64,000 bases of DNA from NCBI RefSeq assembly GCF_014930365.1, contig NZ_JABXWI010000005.1, positions 248,001-312,000 of the forward strand. Reading direction: 5' to 3'. Positions 10,840 to 19,399 of this stretch are shown here, piece after piece. The DNA comes from Streptomyces caniscabiei. Its GTDB lineage: Bacteria > Actinomycetota > Actinomycetes > Streptomycetales > Streptomycetaceae. Made by a program: the position numbers and the translations under genes. The number at the start of each line of letters is the position of its first letter. Positions within the stretch are counted from its first letter, which is position 1. Under the pieces are notes generated by a model that did not search any database, was not told the DNA's origin, and saw nothing but the letters and a program-made list of their open reading frames with translations.

Positions 10840-10894
10840 GGGGCCCCGCACTCCGGTCGACGCGTGGAACTGCGTCTCCGTCGTGCGGGGCCCC
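10840..10894 (-). terminator. Terminator hairpin between terC and the antiporter gene
   Basis: GGGGCCCCGCAC at 10840-10851 is perfectly complementary to GTGCGGGGCCCC at 10883-10894. The 31-base loop can itself pair partly through GACGC...GCGTC. It begins about 30 bases past the terC stop and lies before the antiporter ATG, so the two genes are probably separate transcripts. Confidence 0.75.
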
Positions 10895-10926
10895 ATCCGT
10901 GTATCAGTGTGCGGTGTCGGCCTCCG

Positions 10927-11934
10927 TCAGGCCTCGACGCTGTCCTTGTCCGCGCCTTCGACCTTGTCCTGATCGGCCTGGGCCTCGGCCTGCGCCTGCT
11001 TCTTGGACGCGATCAGGCTGGTGATCGTGGTGACGATCAGCACCGCGCAGATCACGCCGAGAGACACCGGGATGGAGATCTCAGGAACGTGTACCCCGGA
11101 CTCGTGCAATGCGTGCAGCACCAGCTTCACACCGATGAAGCCGAGGATGACCGACAGACCGTAGGACAGGTGGACCAGCTTCTTCAGCAGGCCGCCGATG
11201 AGGAAGTACAGCTGTCGCAGGCCCATGAGCGCGAACGCGTTGGCCGTGAAGACGATGTACGGGTCCTGCGTCAGGCCGAAGATCGCGGGAATGGAGTCCA
11301 GTGCGAAGAGGACGTCGGTGGTGCCGATGGCGAGCATCACGACGAGCATCGGCGTCATGACGCGCTTGCCGTTCTCCTCGATCCACAGCTTGGTGCCGTG
11401 GTACCGGTCGGCGACGCCGAAGCGCTTCTCGACGGCCTTGAGGAGCTTGTTCTCCTCGTACTCCTCCTCCGCCTCGTCGGCCCTGGCCTCCTGGATCAGC
11501 TTCCAGGCGGTGTAGATCAGGAAGGCGCCGAAGATGTAGAAGACCCAGGCGAAGCTGGCGAGGATCGCCGCGCCCGCGGCGATGAAGATCGCGCGGAGCA
11601 CCAGGGCTATCAGCACGCCGATCAGCAGCACCCGCTGCTGGTACTGCGACGGCACCGAGAACTTCGCCATGATCAGGACGAAGACGAAGAGGTTGTCGAC
11701 GCTCAGCGACTTCTCGGTGATGAAGCCCGCGAAGAACTCTCCGGCCGGCTGACCGCCGCCGAAGACGAGCAGCCCGAGTCCGAACAGGGCGGCCAGGACG
11801 ATCCAGACGACCGTCCAGATCCCGGCTTCCTTGATGGACACGTCATGGGGCTTGCGGCCGATGAAGAAGTCGACCGCGATGAGGGCGGCAAGGCCCACCA
11901 CTGTGAGGACCCAAAGGGTCACGGAAACATCCAC
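10927..11934 (-). CDS. terC: TerC-family integral membrane protein
   Basis: TerC-family proteins belong to the LysE-like superfamily and export Mn2+ or support metalation and folding of exported proteins; they anchor tellurite-resistance Ter systems. This 335-residue protein has 8-9 hydrophobic spans. It has the hallmark block SVDNLFVFVLIMAKF (about residues 78-92), and its counterpart TTDVLFALDSIPAIFG (about 200-215) with the paired Asp residues that bind metal. A charged Lys/Glu-rich cytoplasmic tail follows. I chose GTG 11934, which follows CCGGAGG with a 4-base gap and gives VDVSVTLWVL; the longer ATG 11961 would start upstream of that Shine-Dalgarno. It is co-oriented with the two TerD genes. 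Confidence 0.95.
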   Translation of the reverse strand: MDVSVTLWVLTVVGLAALIAVDFFIGRKPHDVSIKEAGIWTVVWIVLAALFGLGLLVFGGGQPAGEFFAGFITEKSLSVDNLFVFVLIMAKFSVPSQYQQRVLLIGVLIALVLRAIFIAAGAAILASFAWVFYIFGAFLIYTAWKLIQEARADEAEEEYEENKLLKAVEKRFGVADRYHGTKLWIEENGKRVMTPMLVVMLAIGTTDVLFALDSIPAIFGLTQDPYIVFTANAFALMGLRQLYFLIGGLLKKLVHLSYGLSVILGFIGVKLVLHALHESGVHVPEISIPVSLGVICAVLIVTTITSLIASKKQAQAEAQADQDKVEGADKDSVEA

Positions 11935-12245
11935 TGCGCCTCCGGCAGTACGTAACGGCAAATTTCAGCGTCGTCGCTACCGGAGGTCTCTTCCACCCGG
12001 TCCTCCAGGGCGTTCCACAACGCCTGGTGCCGCCGGGCCGACGCCCCGGGATCTGGATCGATCCGTATTGACGGGTACGCCGCAGCAAGTAGGGAGTACT
12101 CCCCTCCGCACGAAAAGAGTACCCAATCACCAAGAATAGGTAAAGGGCGAGGCAAAGAAAGTATCAAAACCGCAGGTCAAATAGCTTTACGAGTGCTTGG
12201 CACGGGCTCGGAGCGAGGTCGTTCCCGGAGGTTCGGCAGCAGTGC
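11935..12245. other. Non-coding interval upstream of terC, locally A/T-rich
   Basis: These 311 bases separate the terD-ftsK-like gene from terC. The segment 12105-12190 is markedly A/T-richer than its surroundings (runs such as GAAAAGAG, AAGAATAGGTAAAG, AAAGAAAGTATCAAAA). It probably carries the terC promoter, and may carry the end of the upstream transcript. No open frame here has a convincing start or coding bias. Confidence 0.5.
12092..12103. promoter_or_regulatory. Perfect 12-bp palindrome upstream of terC
   Basis: GGGAGTACTCCC lies about 160 bases upstream of the terC start in an unusually A/T-rich leader. It is a candidate operator or small cruciform. A related GAGTACCC sits 15 bases further on (12117-12124), so a pair of half-related sites is possible. 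No known regulator was matched. Confidence 0.4.
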
Positions 12246-14324
12246 TCAGCGGTTCCAGGAGCGGCGGGCCTCCGCGACCCGGGCGAGCACGTCGTGCATG
12301 ACCGTGCTGCCCGGCGGGATGCTCGACGGCTCGTACGTCCACGCGTGCCCGACCCAAGGGTCGGCGAGGTGGTCGTCGGGGGTGGGGGTGAGTCGCATCA
12401 GCGAACGCCACAGCGGGTCGAGCAACGGCCCGTAGGCGGCGGCTTCCTGCCGGTCGGCGACCATCATCAGATGGACCCCGACCGCGGGGCCCTCGTCCGC
12501 GAGATAGCGGAGCTGGGTGACGGCGCGGTCGTCGAAGCCGTGTGGGAAGTCGTTGACGATCAGCAGTTGTTCGGCGGTGTCGAAGCCGGGGGGCAGCGCG
12601 TCGGGCGCGCCACCGCGCACGGCCATCTGCACGAGGTCCACGCGCTGGGTGAGCCGCCCCAGCACCTCCGAGACACCCGCCGCTCCGGCGGCGGGCGGCC
12701 CGGCGAGCACACCGGCCTGCGTCAGGGGCGCCAGCGCGGACGAGCCCGCTCCGGCCGCGTCGACGACGTGCACGGCGAACTCGCCCGGCGGGTAGACCGC
12801 GAGCAGTCGGGCGGCCAGAGCCACCGCCGTGTCCAGCGCCAGGCGGCGGAGCTCGTCGGAGTCGGCGAGCGAGTCGCGGGAGCCTGAGCGGCCGCTGTCG
12901 ATCCACAGGCCGCGCTCCAGCGGCAGCCGGACCAGCATCGGGATGCGCACGTCCTCGCTCTCCGGCAGATGGAGATCGCCCAGACGCAGGGCCATCGGGA
13001 TCTCCATCGGCACCCGGTAGCCGTGCCAGACCGGGTTGTCCCAGCTCGCGTACGCCGGGGGCAGTGCGGGCTCGACGACGTCCGCCTCGGCCCCGAGCTG
13101 CGCCAGGTCCCGGTCGAGAGCGGCCCTGGCCTGGTCGACGAGCTCGGCGTGCTTGGCGCGGGCCGCCTCGCGCGCGGCGTCGCCCTGGCCGCTGATGCGG
13201 CTGCGCGGGTCGGACAGGACCTTGTCCAGCTCCTGTTCCATCCGCGACTCGGCGAAGTCGACGGCGCTGCGGTAGGCGGCCGTGGTGCGGGCGAGGTCCT
13301 CGAACATGCCCCACACCTGGTTGTAGAGCCGCTCCTCCATGGACCAGCCGGTCGCGTCCCCGGCGACGGGCCGCGCGGGCTGTCCCGGCTCGGCCGGGGG
13401 CGCGGTCGGCGCGGGCGGTGGCGGCGCGGTGGTCTGGCGGCCGGGGTGGGCGTAGTTGACCGGGCCGCCCGCGGTGGCCGGGCCGGGCTGGCCGGTGGCC
13501 GGGTCGGCCGGGGTGGAGCCGCCGTGCTGCGCGGCCGCGGTGTGATCGGGCAGCGTGCCGTCGTGCGGGGAGCCGTACGGGGGTGTCGTGCCGTACGGCG
13601 AGGTGGGCTGGTGCCCCTGGGACGGCGCGGGGTTGCCCGTCATGCCCTGGGGGGTCGCGCCTTGGGGTGTCGCGCCGCCGTGGGTCTCGTCCGGGCCCTG
13701 TGCGGGTGCGGTCGTCCGGTGGGGGCGGTCCGCGTCCGGCAGCCGGGGCGGAGGGGCGGCCACCGAGCGGGCGAGGCCCTGGGCCACCGCCTCGTTGATA
13801 CTGCCGGCCAACTGCTGGGCCTGCGGCAGTCCCTGGTCGGCGAGCAACGCCGCGAGGCCGCCCGCGTACCCCTGGCCGACGGCGCGGACCTTCCAGGCGC
13901 CCTGCCTGCGGTACAGCTCCAGGGCGACGACGGCCGACTCCGGTTCGAGGTCGGTGATGGTGTAGCTGGCGACCTCGGTGCCGTCGAGTCCGGTGACCGC
14001 GACGAAGGGGGCGGCCACGGCGCCGAAGCGCGCCGGGCCGCCGGTTCCCGTCGGGAGGGCGAGCAGCACGGTCACCCGGTGCACGGACGGTGCCAGGGCG
14101 TCGAGGTCCACGGCGAGGCGGTGGTCGGCCGCCGCCTGCCTGGGCACCTCGATGCCCGGGAGGGTGGGCGCGCCCGGGTGGGCGACCCACTCGACACCGT
14201 GCACGCGGCCCTGCTCGTCGCCGAGGGTGGCCCCGGCCACGATCGGCGTGCCGGCCGAGACGCGGATCTCCAGTCGGACCTCGGGCAGCGGATGGTTCTG
14301 CCCCCGGACCAGCTCGGCCGTCAT
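12246..14324 (-). CDS. TerD domain fused to a P-loop-less FtsK-like domain
   Basis: This is a 692-residue multidomain stress protein. Residues 1-165 form a TerD/CABP domain (PLPEVRLEIRVSAG ... PARFGAVAAPFVAVTGLDG ... SAVVALELYRRQGAWKVRAVGQGY). Residues about 185-325 are a low-complexity linker rich in Pro, Gly, Gln and Thr. After a helical segment (about 330-420) a region resembling the FtsK/SpoIIIE ATPase core runs to the end: a LWIDSGRSGSRDS stretch where the P-loop should be, FAVHVVDAAG like a Walker-B strand, and VGVHLMMVADRQ like the sensor strand. The canonical GxxGxGKS is absent, so it is probably not a translocating ATPase. It lies between terC and terD on the same strand. Fusions of TerD to such modules are known from comparative genomics of actinobacterial Ter systems. 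Confidence 0.85.
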   Translation of the reverse strand: MTAELVRGQNHPLPEVRLEIRVSAGTPIVAGATLGDEQGRVHGVEWVAHPGAPTLPGIEVPRQAAADHRLAVDLDALAPSVHRVTVLLALPTGTGGPARFGAVAAPFVAVTGLDGTEVASYTITDLEPESAVVALELYRRQGAWKVRAVGQGYAGGLAALLADQGLPQAQQLAGSINEAVAQGLARSVAAPPPRLPDADRPHRTTAPAQGPDETHGGATPQGATPQGMTGNPAPSQGHQPTSPYGTTPPYGSPHDGTLPDHTAAAQHGGSTPADPATGQPGPATAGGPVNYAHPGRQTTAPPPPAPTAPPAEPGQPARPVAGDATGWSMEERLYNQVWGMFEDLARTTAAYRSAVDFAESRMEQELDKVLSDPRSRISGQGDAAREAARAKHAELVDQARAALDRDLAQLGAEADVVEPALPPAYASWDNPVWHGYRVPMEIPMALRLGDLHLPESEDVRIPMLVRLPLERGLWIDSGRSGSRDSLADSDELRRLALDTAVALAARLLAVYPPGEFAVHVVDAAGAGSSALAPLTQAGVLAGPPAAGAAGVSEVLGRLTQRVDLVQMAVRGGAPDALPPGFDTAEQLLIVNDFPHGFDDRAVTQLRYLADEGPAVGVHLMMVADRQEAAAYGPLLDPLWRSLMRLTPTPDDHLADPWVGHAWTYEPSSIPPGSTVMHDVLARVAEARRSWNR

Positions 14325-14370
14325 CGACTTCGTCCCCCTGTGTCGCGTGCTCTGTGTACTCGGTGCGTGC

Positions 14371-14949
14371 CTACAGGACCGGCAGGATCGCCGGCATCAG
14401 GTCCTGGAAGGTGCGGCCGTTGGCGGGCGTGCCGATGGCGGTCATCTGCCAGCCCGTGCCCGCGCGGTGCACCTTGGCCATGATCTGGGCGGTGTACTGG
14501 CCGCCGCCCGCGAGGGTGTAGCGCGCCAGCTCCTGGCCGTTGGTCTCGTCGACCAGGCGGCAGAACGCGTTCTGCACTTCCTGGAAGGTCTGGCCCGTGA
14601 AGGAGTTCACCGTGAAGACGATCTGGTCGATGTGGACCGGAACCCGGGCCAGGTCGACGAGGATCGCCTCGTCGTCGCCGCCCTGGCCGACGCCGCCGAC
14701 CAGGTTGTCGCCGGTGTGGCGGACGGAGCCGTCGTCGCTCACCAGGTGGCGGAAGAAGACGACGTCGACGGGCTGCTTGTCCGCGAACAGCACGGCGGAG
14801 GCGTCGAGGTCGATCTCACGGGTGCGGGATCCGAACAGGCCGCGCCTGGGGGCAGCCTGCCAGCCGAGACCCATGCGCACCGCGGTCAGGCTGCCTCCGT
14901 CGTTCTTCTGCAGACTGATGGCCTGACCCTTGGTCATGTTGACGGTCAC
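14371..14949 (-). CDS. terD: TerD-family Ca2+-binding stress protein
   Basis: This 192-residue protein has the classical TerD start (GTG, then TVNMTKGQAISLQK) and the domain's conserved acidic loops: GLGWQAAPRRGLFG, REIDLDASAVLF, VVFFRHLVSDDGSVRHTGDN and GDDEAILVDLARVP. The Asp-rich loops bind Ca2+ in TerD structures. Family members confer tellurite, oxidative or phage stress tolerance and affect morphology in Streptomyces. GTG 14949 is preceded by GAGAGGGGA with an 8-base gap, better than a start inside the upstream extension. It is co-directional with, and 46 bases upstream of, the TerD-FtsK-like gene, so the two probably form one transcript. Confidence 0.95.
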   Translation of the reverse strand: MTVNMTKGQAISLQKNDGGSLTAVRMGLGWQAAPRRGLFGSRTREIDLDASAVLFADKQPVDVVFFRHLVSDDGSVRHTGDNLVGGVGQGGDDEAILVDLARVPVHIDQIVFTVNSFTGQTFQEVQNAFCRLVDETNGQELARYTLAGGGQYTAQIMAKVHRAGTGWQMTAIGTPANGRTFQDLMPAILPVL

Positions 14950-15094
14950 GCGCTGATTCCCCTCTCGACTGTCCCCTGTTCCCGCGGAGTCCGCGGATGT
15001 GCAGCACCTTACGCAGCGGCACTGACATTGCCGCAGCCTGTGTCGCACTTTGTGTCGGTCTTGCAACACAGCGCGCCGACGCCGGAGGAGGGCC

Positions 15095-15119
15095 CCTCCC
15101 CCAGCGTCCGTGGGGGAGG
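15095..15119 (-). terminator. uvrB terminator hairpin
   Basis: CCTCCCCCA (15095-15103) and TGGGGGAGG (15111-15119) form a perfect 9-bp stem around a 7-base loop, directly abutting the uvrB stop codon. Confidence 0.75.
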
Positions 15120-17255
15120 TCAGGCCAGGCCCGCCTCCTTCATCTGCCGCAGTTCCTTCTTCATCTCGGACACCTCGTCACGCAGCCGGGCGGCGATCTC
15201 GAACTGCAGCTCCGCTGCGGCCGCGCGCATGCGCTCGGTCATGTCCTCGATCTGCTGGGCGAGATCGGCCGCGGGGCGGTCGGTCGGGACGGTCTCGCCG
15301 GCCTTGGCCCTGCCCTTGGCGGACTTGGCCGACCTGCCGCCGAGGGAGGGCACGGGGGCCTTGGCACCCTTGCCGTCCTTGCCCTGGCGATAGCCCGAGC
15401 CGAGCAGCTGCTCGGTGTCGACGTCCTCGCGGGCGATCTGCGCGACGATGTCGTTGATCTTCTTGCGGAGCGGCTGGGGGTCGATGCCGCGGGCCGTGTT
15501 GTACGCGACCTGCTTCTCCCGGCGCCGGTTGGTCTCGTCGATGGCCTTCTCCATCGCCGGGGTGATCTTGTCGGCGTACATATGGACCTGACCCGACACA
15601 TTGCGCGCCGCGCGGCCGATGGTCTGGATCAGTGAGGTCCCGGAGCGCAGGAAGCCCTCCTTGTCCGCGTCGAGGATCGCCACCAGGGAGACCTCGGGGA
15701 GGTCGAGGCCCTCCCGGAGGAGGTTGATGCCGACGAGGACGTCGTACTCACCGGCGCGCAGCTCGCGCAGCAGTTCGACGCGGCGCAGGGTGTCGACGTC
15801 GCTGTGGAGGTAGCGGACCTGGATACCGAGTTCCAGGAAGTAGTCGGTGAGGTCCTCGGCCATCTTCTTGGTGAGAGTGGTGACGAGGACCCGCTCGTCC
15901 TTCTCGGTGCGTTTGCGGATCTCGTGCACCAGGTCGTCGATCTGGCCCTCGGTGGGCTTGACGACGACCTCGGGGTCGACCAGGCCGGTGGGGCGGATGA
16001 TCTGCTCGACATGGCCGTCGGAGCGGGACAGCTCGTACTGGCCGGGGGTGGCCGAGAGGTACACCGTCTGGCCGACGCGTTCCTGGAACTCCTCCCATTT
16101 CAGGGGGCGGTTGTCCAGGGCGGACGGAAGCCGGAAGCCGTGGTCGACGAGGGTGCGCTTGCGGGAGGCGTCGCCCTCGTACATCGCGCCGATCTGGGGC
16201 ACGGTCACATGGGACTCGTCGATGACGAGGAGGAAGTCGTCCGGGAAGTAGTCCAGCAGGGTGTTCGGCGGGGAGCCCGGCTCGCGGCCGTCGAAGTGCA
16301 TCGAGTAGTTCTCCACGCCGGAGCAGGAGCCGATCTGGCGGAGCATCTCCAGGTCGTAGGTCGTCCGCATGCGCAGCCGCTGGGCCTCCAGGAGCTTGCC
16401 CTGCTTCTCCAGCTCGGCGAGACGCTCCCCCAGCTCCTTCTCGATGTCGTTGGCGGCGCGCTCCAGGCGCTCGGGGCCGGCGACGTAGTGGGAGGCCGGG
16501 AAGACGTACAGCTGCTGGTCGTCGCTGATGATCTCGCCGGTGAGCGGGTGGAGGGTGGAGAGGGCCTCGATCTCGTCGCCGAACATCTCGATGCGGACGG
16601 CCAGCTCCTCGTAGACCGGGAAGATCTCGATGGTGTCGCCGCGGACGCGGAAGGTGCCGCGGCTGAACGCCAGGTCGTTGCGGGTGTACTGGATGTCCAC
16701 GAAGCGGCGCAGCAGCGCGTCCCGGTCGAACTCCTCGCCGACCTTGAGGGGGACCATGCGGTCCACGTACTCCTGTGGGGTGCCGAGGCCGTAGATGCAG
16801 GAGACGGAGGCGACCACGACGACGTCGCGGCGGGTGAGCAGCGAGTTGGTCGCGGAGTGCCGCAGGCGTTCCACCTCCTCGTTGATCGAGGAGTCCTTCT
16901 CGATGTAGGTGTCCGACTGCGGGACGTACGCCTCGGGCTGGTAGTAGTCGTAGTACGAGACGAAGTACTCGACCGCGTTGTTCGGCAGCAGCTCGCGGAA
17001 CTCGTTGGCCAGCTGGGCGGCCAGTGTCTTGTTCGGCGCCATCACCAGGGTCGGGCGCTGGAGCTTCTCGATCATCCACGCGGTGGTGGCGGACTTGCCG
17101 GTGCCGGTCGCGCCGAGCAGCACGACGTCCTTCTCACCTGATCCGATGCGCCGGGCGAGGTCGGCGATGGCCGTGGGCTGGTCGCCGCTCGGCTGGTAGG
17201 GGCTGACGACCTCGAAGGGCGCCACCGTGCGTTCGATCTTGGAAACGGGCCGCAT
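15120..17255 (-). CDS. uvrB: UvrABC excinuclease subunit B
   Basis: UvrB is the central helicase-like subunit of nucleotide excision repair; it verifies damage and recruits UvrC. The 711 residues show Walker A GATGTGKSATTAW (about residue 44), the beta-hairpin region YYDYYQPEAYVPQSDTYIEK (about 95-115), DEXH-type box LLVIDESHVTVPQ and motif VI QTIGRAARN. The C-terminal UVR coiled coil DLAQQIEDMTERM...LQFEIAARLRDEV binds UvrC. ATG 17255 is chosen; the longer frame to 17285 has no support, and TACGGT lies exactly 7 bases before this ATG, so the mRNA is probably leaderless. A lysine/glycine-rich spacer before the UVR motif is normal in Streptomyces. Confidence 0.98.
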   Translation of the reverse strand: MRPVSKIERTVAPFEVVSPYQPSGDQPTAIADLARRIGSGEKDVVLLGATGTGKSATTAWMIEKLQRPTLVMAPNKTLAAQLANEFRELLPNNAVEYFVSYYDYYQPEAYVPQSDTYIEKDSSINEEVERLRHSATNSLLTRRDVVVVASVSCIYGLGTPQEYVDRMVPLKVGEEFDRDALLRRFVDIQYTRNDLAFSRGTFRVRGDTIEIFPVYEELAVRIEMFGDEIEALSTLHPLTGEIISDDQQLYVFPASHYVAGPERLERAANDIEKELGERLAELEKQGKLLEAQRLRMRTTYDLEMLRQIGSCSGVENYSMHFDGREPGSPPNTLLDYFPDDFLLVIDESHVTVPQIGAMYEGDASRKRTLVDHGFRLPSALDNRPLKWEEFQERVGQTVYLSATPGQYELSRSDGHVEQIIRPTGLVDPEVVVKPTEGQIDDLVHEIRKRTEKDERVLVTTLTKKMAEDLTDYFLELGIQVRYLHSDVDTLRRVELLRELRAGEYDVLVGINLLREGLDLPEVSLVAILDADKEGFLRSGTSLIQTIGRAARNVSGQVHMYADKITPAMEKAIDETNRRREKQVAYNTARGIDPQPLRKKINDIVAQIAREDVDTEQLLGSGYRQGKDGKGAKAPVPSLGGRSAKSAKGRAKAGETVPTDRPAADLAQQIEDMTERMRAAAAELQFEIAARLRDEVSEMKKELRQMKEAGLA

Positions 17256-17295
17256 GCAATCCACCGTACGACCCCGCACTGACAACGGGCTCCGA

Positions 17296-18165
17296 TCAGC
17301 GATTCTGCGGTGTGCGGGAACGCCGCTCGCGGTGCTCCTGATCGGCGCGGGAGTCCGGGTGCCGGCAGGTGTGGGCGGTCGTCTGGGCCGGGATCCCGGG
17401 CCGGCGCTCGGCCGGCGCCGCGTGGAACCTGCCCATGATCATGAACGGGTCGAACATCACGACGACGCCTGCGAGGAGCAGGAACACCAGGGGGCCGATC
17501 ATCAGCGGGGCGAGCAGGGCGGCGGACGAGGAGCCGTCGGCCGGGGCCGAGCCCGTGGCGCTGTGGAGGTGGACGCTGAGGGCGGCCATGCCGGTGTAGT
17601 GCATGCCGCTGACGGCGATCCCCATGACGAGGCTCGCGCCCACGGTCCACAGGAAGCCGCGGACCTGTCCGGCGGCCCACAGGGCGGCGATCGCGGCGAC
17701 CACGGCGATGACGACCGAAGCGGCCACGGTGACGGTGTTGTACTCGAACGTGCCGTTGAGCCGCATGCCGGCCATGCCCAGGTAGTGCATGGAGGCGATG
17801 CCGAGGCCGGTGATGGTGCCGCCGGTGAACAGCGCGGCGCCGGTGGCCCCCTTGGAGGCGACCATGAAGATCCCGATGCCGACCATCACGATCGCGACGG
17901 CCAGGCTCGCGAACGTGGTCAGCGGGTCGTACTGGATCGGGGTCTGCAGGACCTTGAACCCCATCATCGCGACGAAGTGCATGGTCCAGATGCCGGAGCC
18001 GATGGCCGCCGAGCCCAGCGCGAGCCAGCCGACCCGCCAGCGGCCGTCCACGAGCATCGATCTGGTGGTGCAGCGCAGGCCGAGCGCGCCTCCGAGGCAG
18101 GCCATGAGATAGGCCACCACCGGTGTGACGAGTCCGTAGCTGAAGCCGTCGACCGTGCCCTGCAT
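17296..18165 (-). CDS. MHYT-domain integral membrane sensor protein
   Basis: This 289-residue membrane protein is made almost entirely of an MHYT domain with seven predicted spans. The three defining motifs are MHFVAMMG (about residue 62), MHYLGMAG (about 126) and MHYTGMAA (about 190). These His/Met residues are proposed to coordinate a redox-active copper ion and sense O2, CO or NO. In many bacteria the domain is fused to GGDEF/EAL or kinase modules. Here only a polar C-terminal tail (about 240-289) follows, with AERRPG and many Arg/His, so output would have to be through a partner. It lies 40 bases upstream of uvrB on the same strand, but uvrB has its own promoter-like box. Confidence 0.92.
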   Translation of the reverse strand: MQGTVDGFSYGLVTPVVAYLMACLGGALGLRCTTRSMLVDGRWRVGWLALGSAAIGSGIWTMHFVAMMGFKVLQTPIQYDPLTTFASLAVAIVMVGIGIFMVASKGATGAALFTGGTITGLGIASMHYLGMAGMRLNGTFEYNTVTVAASVVIAVVAAIAALWAAGQVRGFLWTVGASLVMGIAVSGMHYTGMAALSVHLHSATGSAPADGSSSAALLAPLMIGPLVFLLLAGVVVMFDPFMIMGRFHAAPAERRPGIPAQTTAHTCRHPDSRADQEHRERRSRTPQNR

Positions 18166-18445
18166 TCGCGGCTGCCTTTCCCGCCCTGTCGCGTCCCTGG
18201 ATTTCGTGCAATGCCCCCAGCCCCGGCACCGCCACGACGGTCAGGGTTGTCGCAGAGAGTATGACCCCCACCGGAATGGTCGAACGATTTTCCGGCAAAG
18301 AAACACGGCCTTGCCCCACTTGTGCGGTGCCCGTGAGCGGACTTGGGCAACTCCATTCAATTCGTGGCCATCCTGCGCCCCTCTGCCGTTGACCCTCTGC
18401 TGTCACTCTTGAGCTGACCGTGATCGATCGACGAGAGGAGTACGC
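18166..18445. other. Divergent promoter region between the MHYT and glycerophosphodiesterase genes
   Basis: This is 280 bases with no gene. It must hold promoters for both flanks. I see no strong inverted repeat or recognised operator; GAGAGGAG (18432-18439) ahead of ATG 18446 is the Shine-Dalgarno of the + strand gene. Confidence 0.45.
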
Positions 18446-19315
18446 ATGCACGTGCGCGCAGTTGCCGCCGCGACCACAGCGTTCTTGGGGGCCACCGTCC
18501 TCCTGCTCCCCACTTCCGCCGCTCACGCGGCCGCCGACGCCGGCAATCCACTGGTGGTCGCGCATCGCGGAGCTTCCGCCTACGCGCCCGAGAACACCCT
18601 GGCCGCTGTCGACAAGGCCTACGAGATGGGCTTCGACTGGGTCGAGAACGACGTCCAGCGCACCAGTGACGGCAGGCTCGTCGTCCTCCACGACGCGACG
18701 CTGGCGCGGACGACCAACGTCGAGGACCTCTATCCCGAGCGCGCACCCTGGAACGTGGCGGACTTCACCGCCGCGGAGATCGGGCGCCTGGACGCGGGCA
18801 GCTGGTTCGGCGACGCGTACGCGGGCGCGCGTGTGCCCACACTGGAGCAGTACATGCGGCGGGTCTCACGCAACCACCAGAAACTCGTCCTGGAGATCAA
18901 GAACCCACAGCTCTATCCGGGGATCGAGCAACAGACCCTGAAGGTCCTCGGCAACGAGGGCTGGCTCGGCCCGGCTCACCTGGAGGAGCTGGTGATCCAG
19001 AGCTTCAGCGCCGACACCGTCCGCCGGGTCCACGAACTGAGCCCGGCGGTGAAGACCGCTCTGCTCGGCACACCCGACATCGCCGACCTGCCCGAGTACG
19101 CGACGTTCAGCGACCAGATCAACTCCTCGTACACGACCATCTCCGAGTCCTATGTCGCCACGATCCACGCCCTCGGAGGTCCGCACGGCAAACCACTGGA
19201 GATCCTCACCTGGACCGTGAACGACGCCGCCAACGCCCGCCGGGTGGCCGACTACGGCGTGGACGGCATCATCACCAACAAACCGGACGTGGTCAGGGAC
19301 GCCACGCAGGGCTGA
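18446..19315 (+). CDS. Secreted glycerophosphodiester phosphodiesterase
   Basis: This 289-residue exported enzyme hydrolyses glycerophosphodiesters to sn-glycerol 3-phosphate and an alcohol, for phosphate or glycerol scavenging from teichoic acids and phospholipids. An N-terminal Sec signal peptide (AVAAATTAFLGATVLLLP then AHA-A, cleavage near residue 28) precedes a GDPD TIM barrel. The motifs are VVAHRGASAYAPENT (catalytic His and Glu), WVENDVQRTSDG with metal ligands, VVLHDATLARTT (second catalytic His), and a C-terminal LTWTVND plus DGIITNKPD. The start is ATG 18446 with GAGAGGAG 6 bases upstream. It is monocistronic. A PHO box was looked for by eye and not recognised. Confidence 0.94.
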   Translation: MHVRAVAAATTAFLGATVLLLPTSAAHAAADAGNPLVVAHRGASAYAPENTLAAVDKAYEMGFDWVENDVQRTSDGRLVVLHDATLARTTNVEDLYPERAPWNVADFTAAEIGRLDAGSWFGDAYAGARVPTLEQYMRRVSRNHQKLVLEIKNPQLYPGIEQQTLKVLGNEGWLGPAHLEELVIQSFSADTVRRVHELSPAVKTALLGTPDIADLPEYATFSDQINSSYTTISESYVATIHALGGPHGKPLEILTWTVNDAANARRVADYGVDGIITNKPDVVRDATQG

Positions 19316-19399
19316 CCCGGCCGTCCGCGGCCGGTGGTGTGCGTTCCGGGCGGAACGCACACCGCGGTCGTTGTCAGTGGCGGCCCCTACGGTGGTCCC

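Noticed and set aside
12187..14190. A 667-codon minus-strand frame overlapping the TerD-FtsK-like gene
   Set aside because: It is a wrong-frame reading of that gene (Arg/Gly/Pro-rich); the other frame has TerD motifs.
17072..18691. A 539-codon minus-strand frame across the MHYT and uvrB boundary
   Set aside because: It is frame-shifted against both real genes and has no motif.
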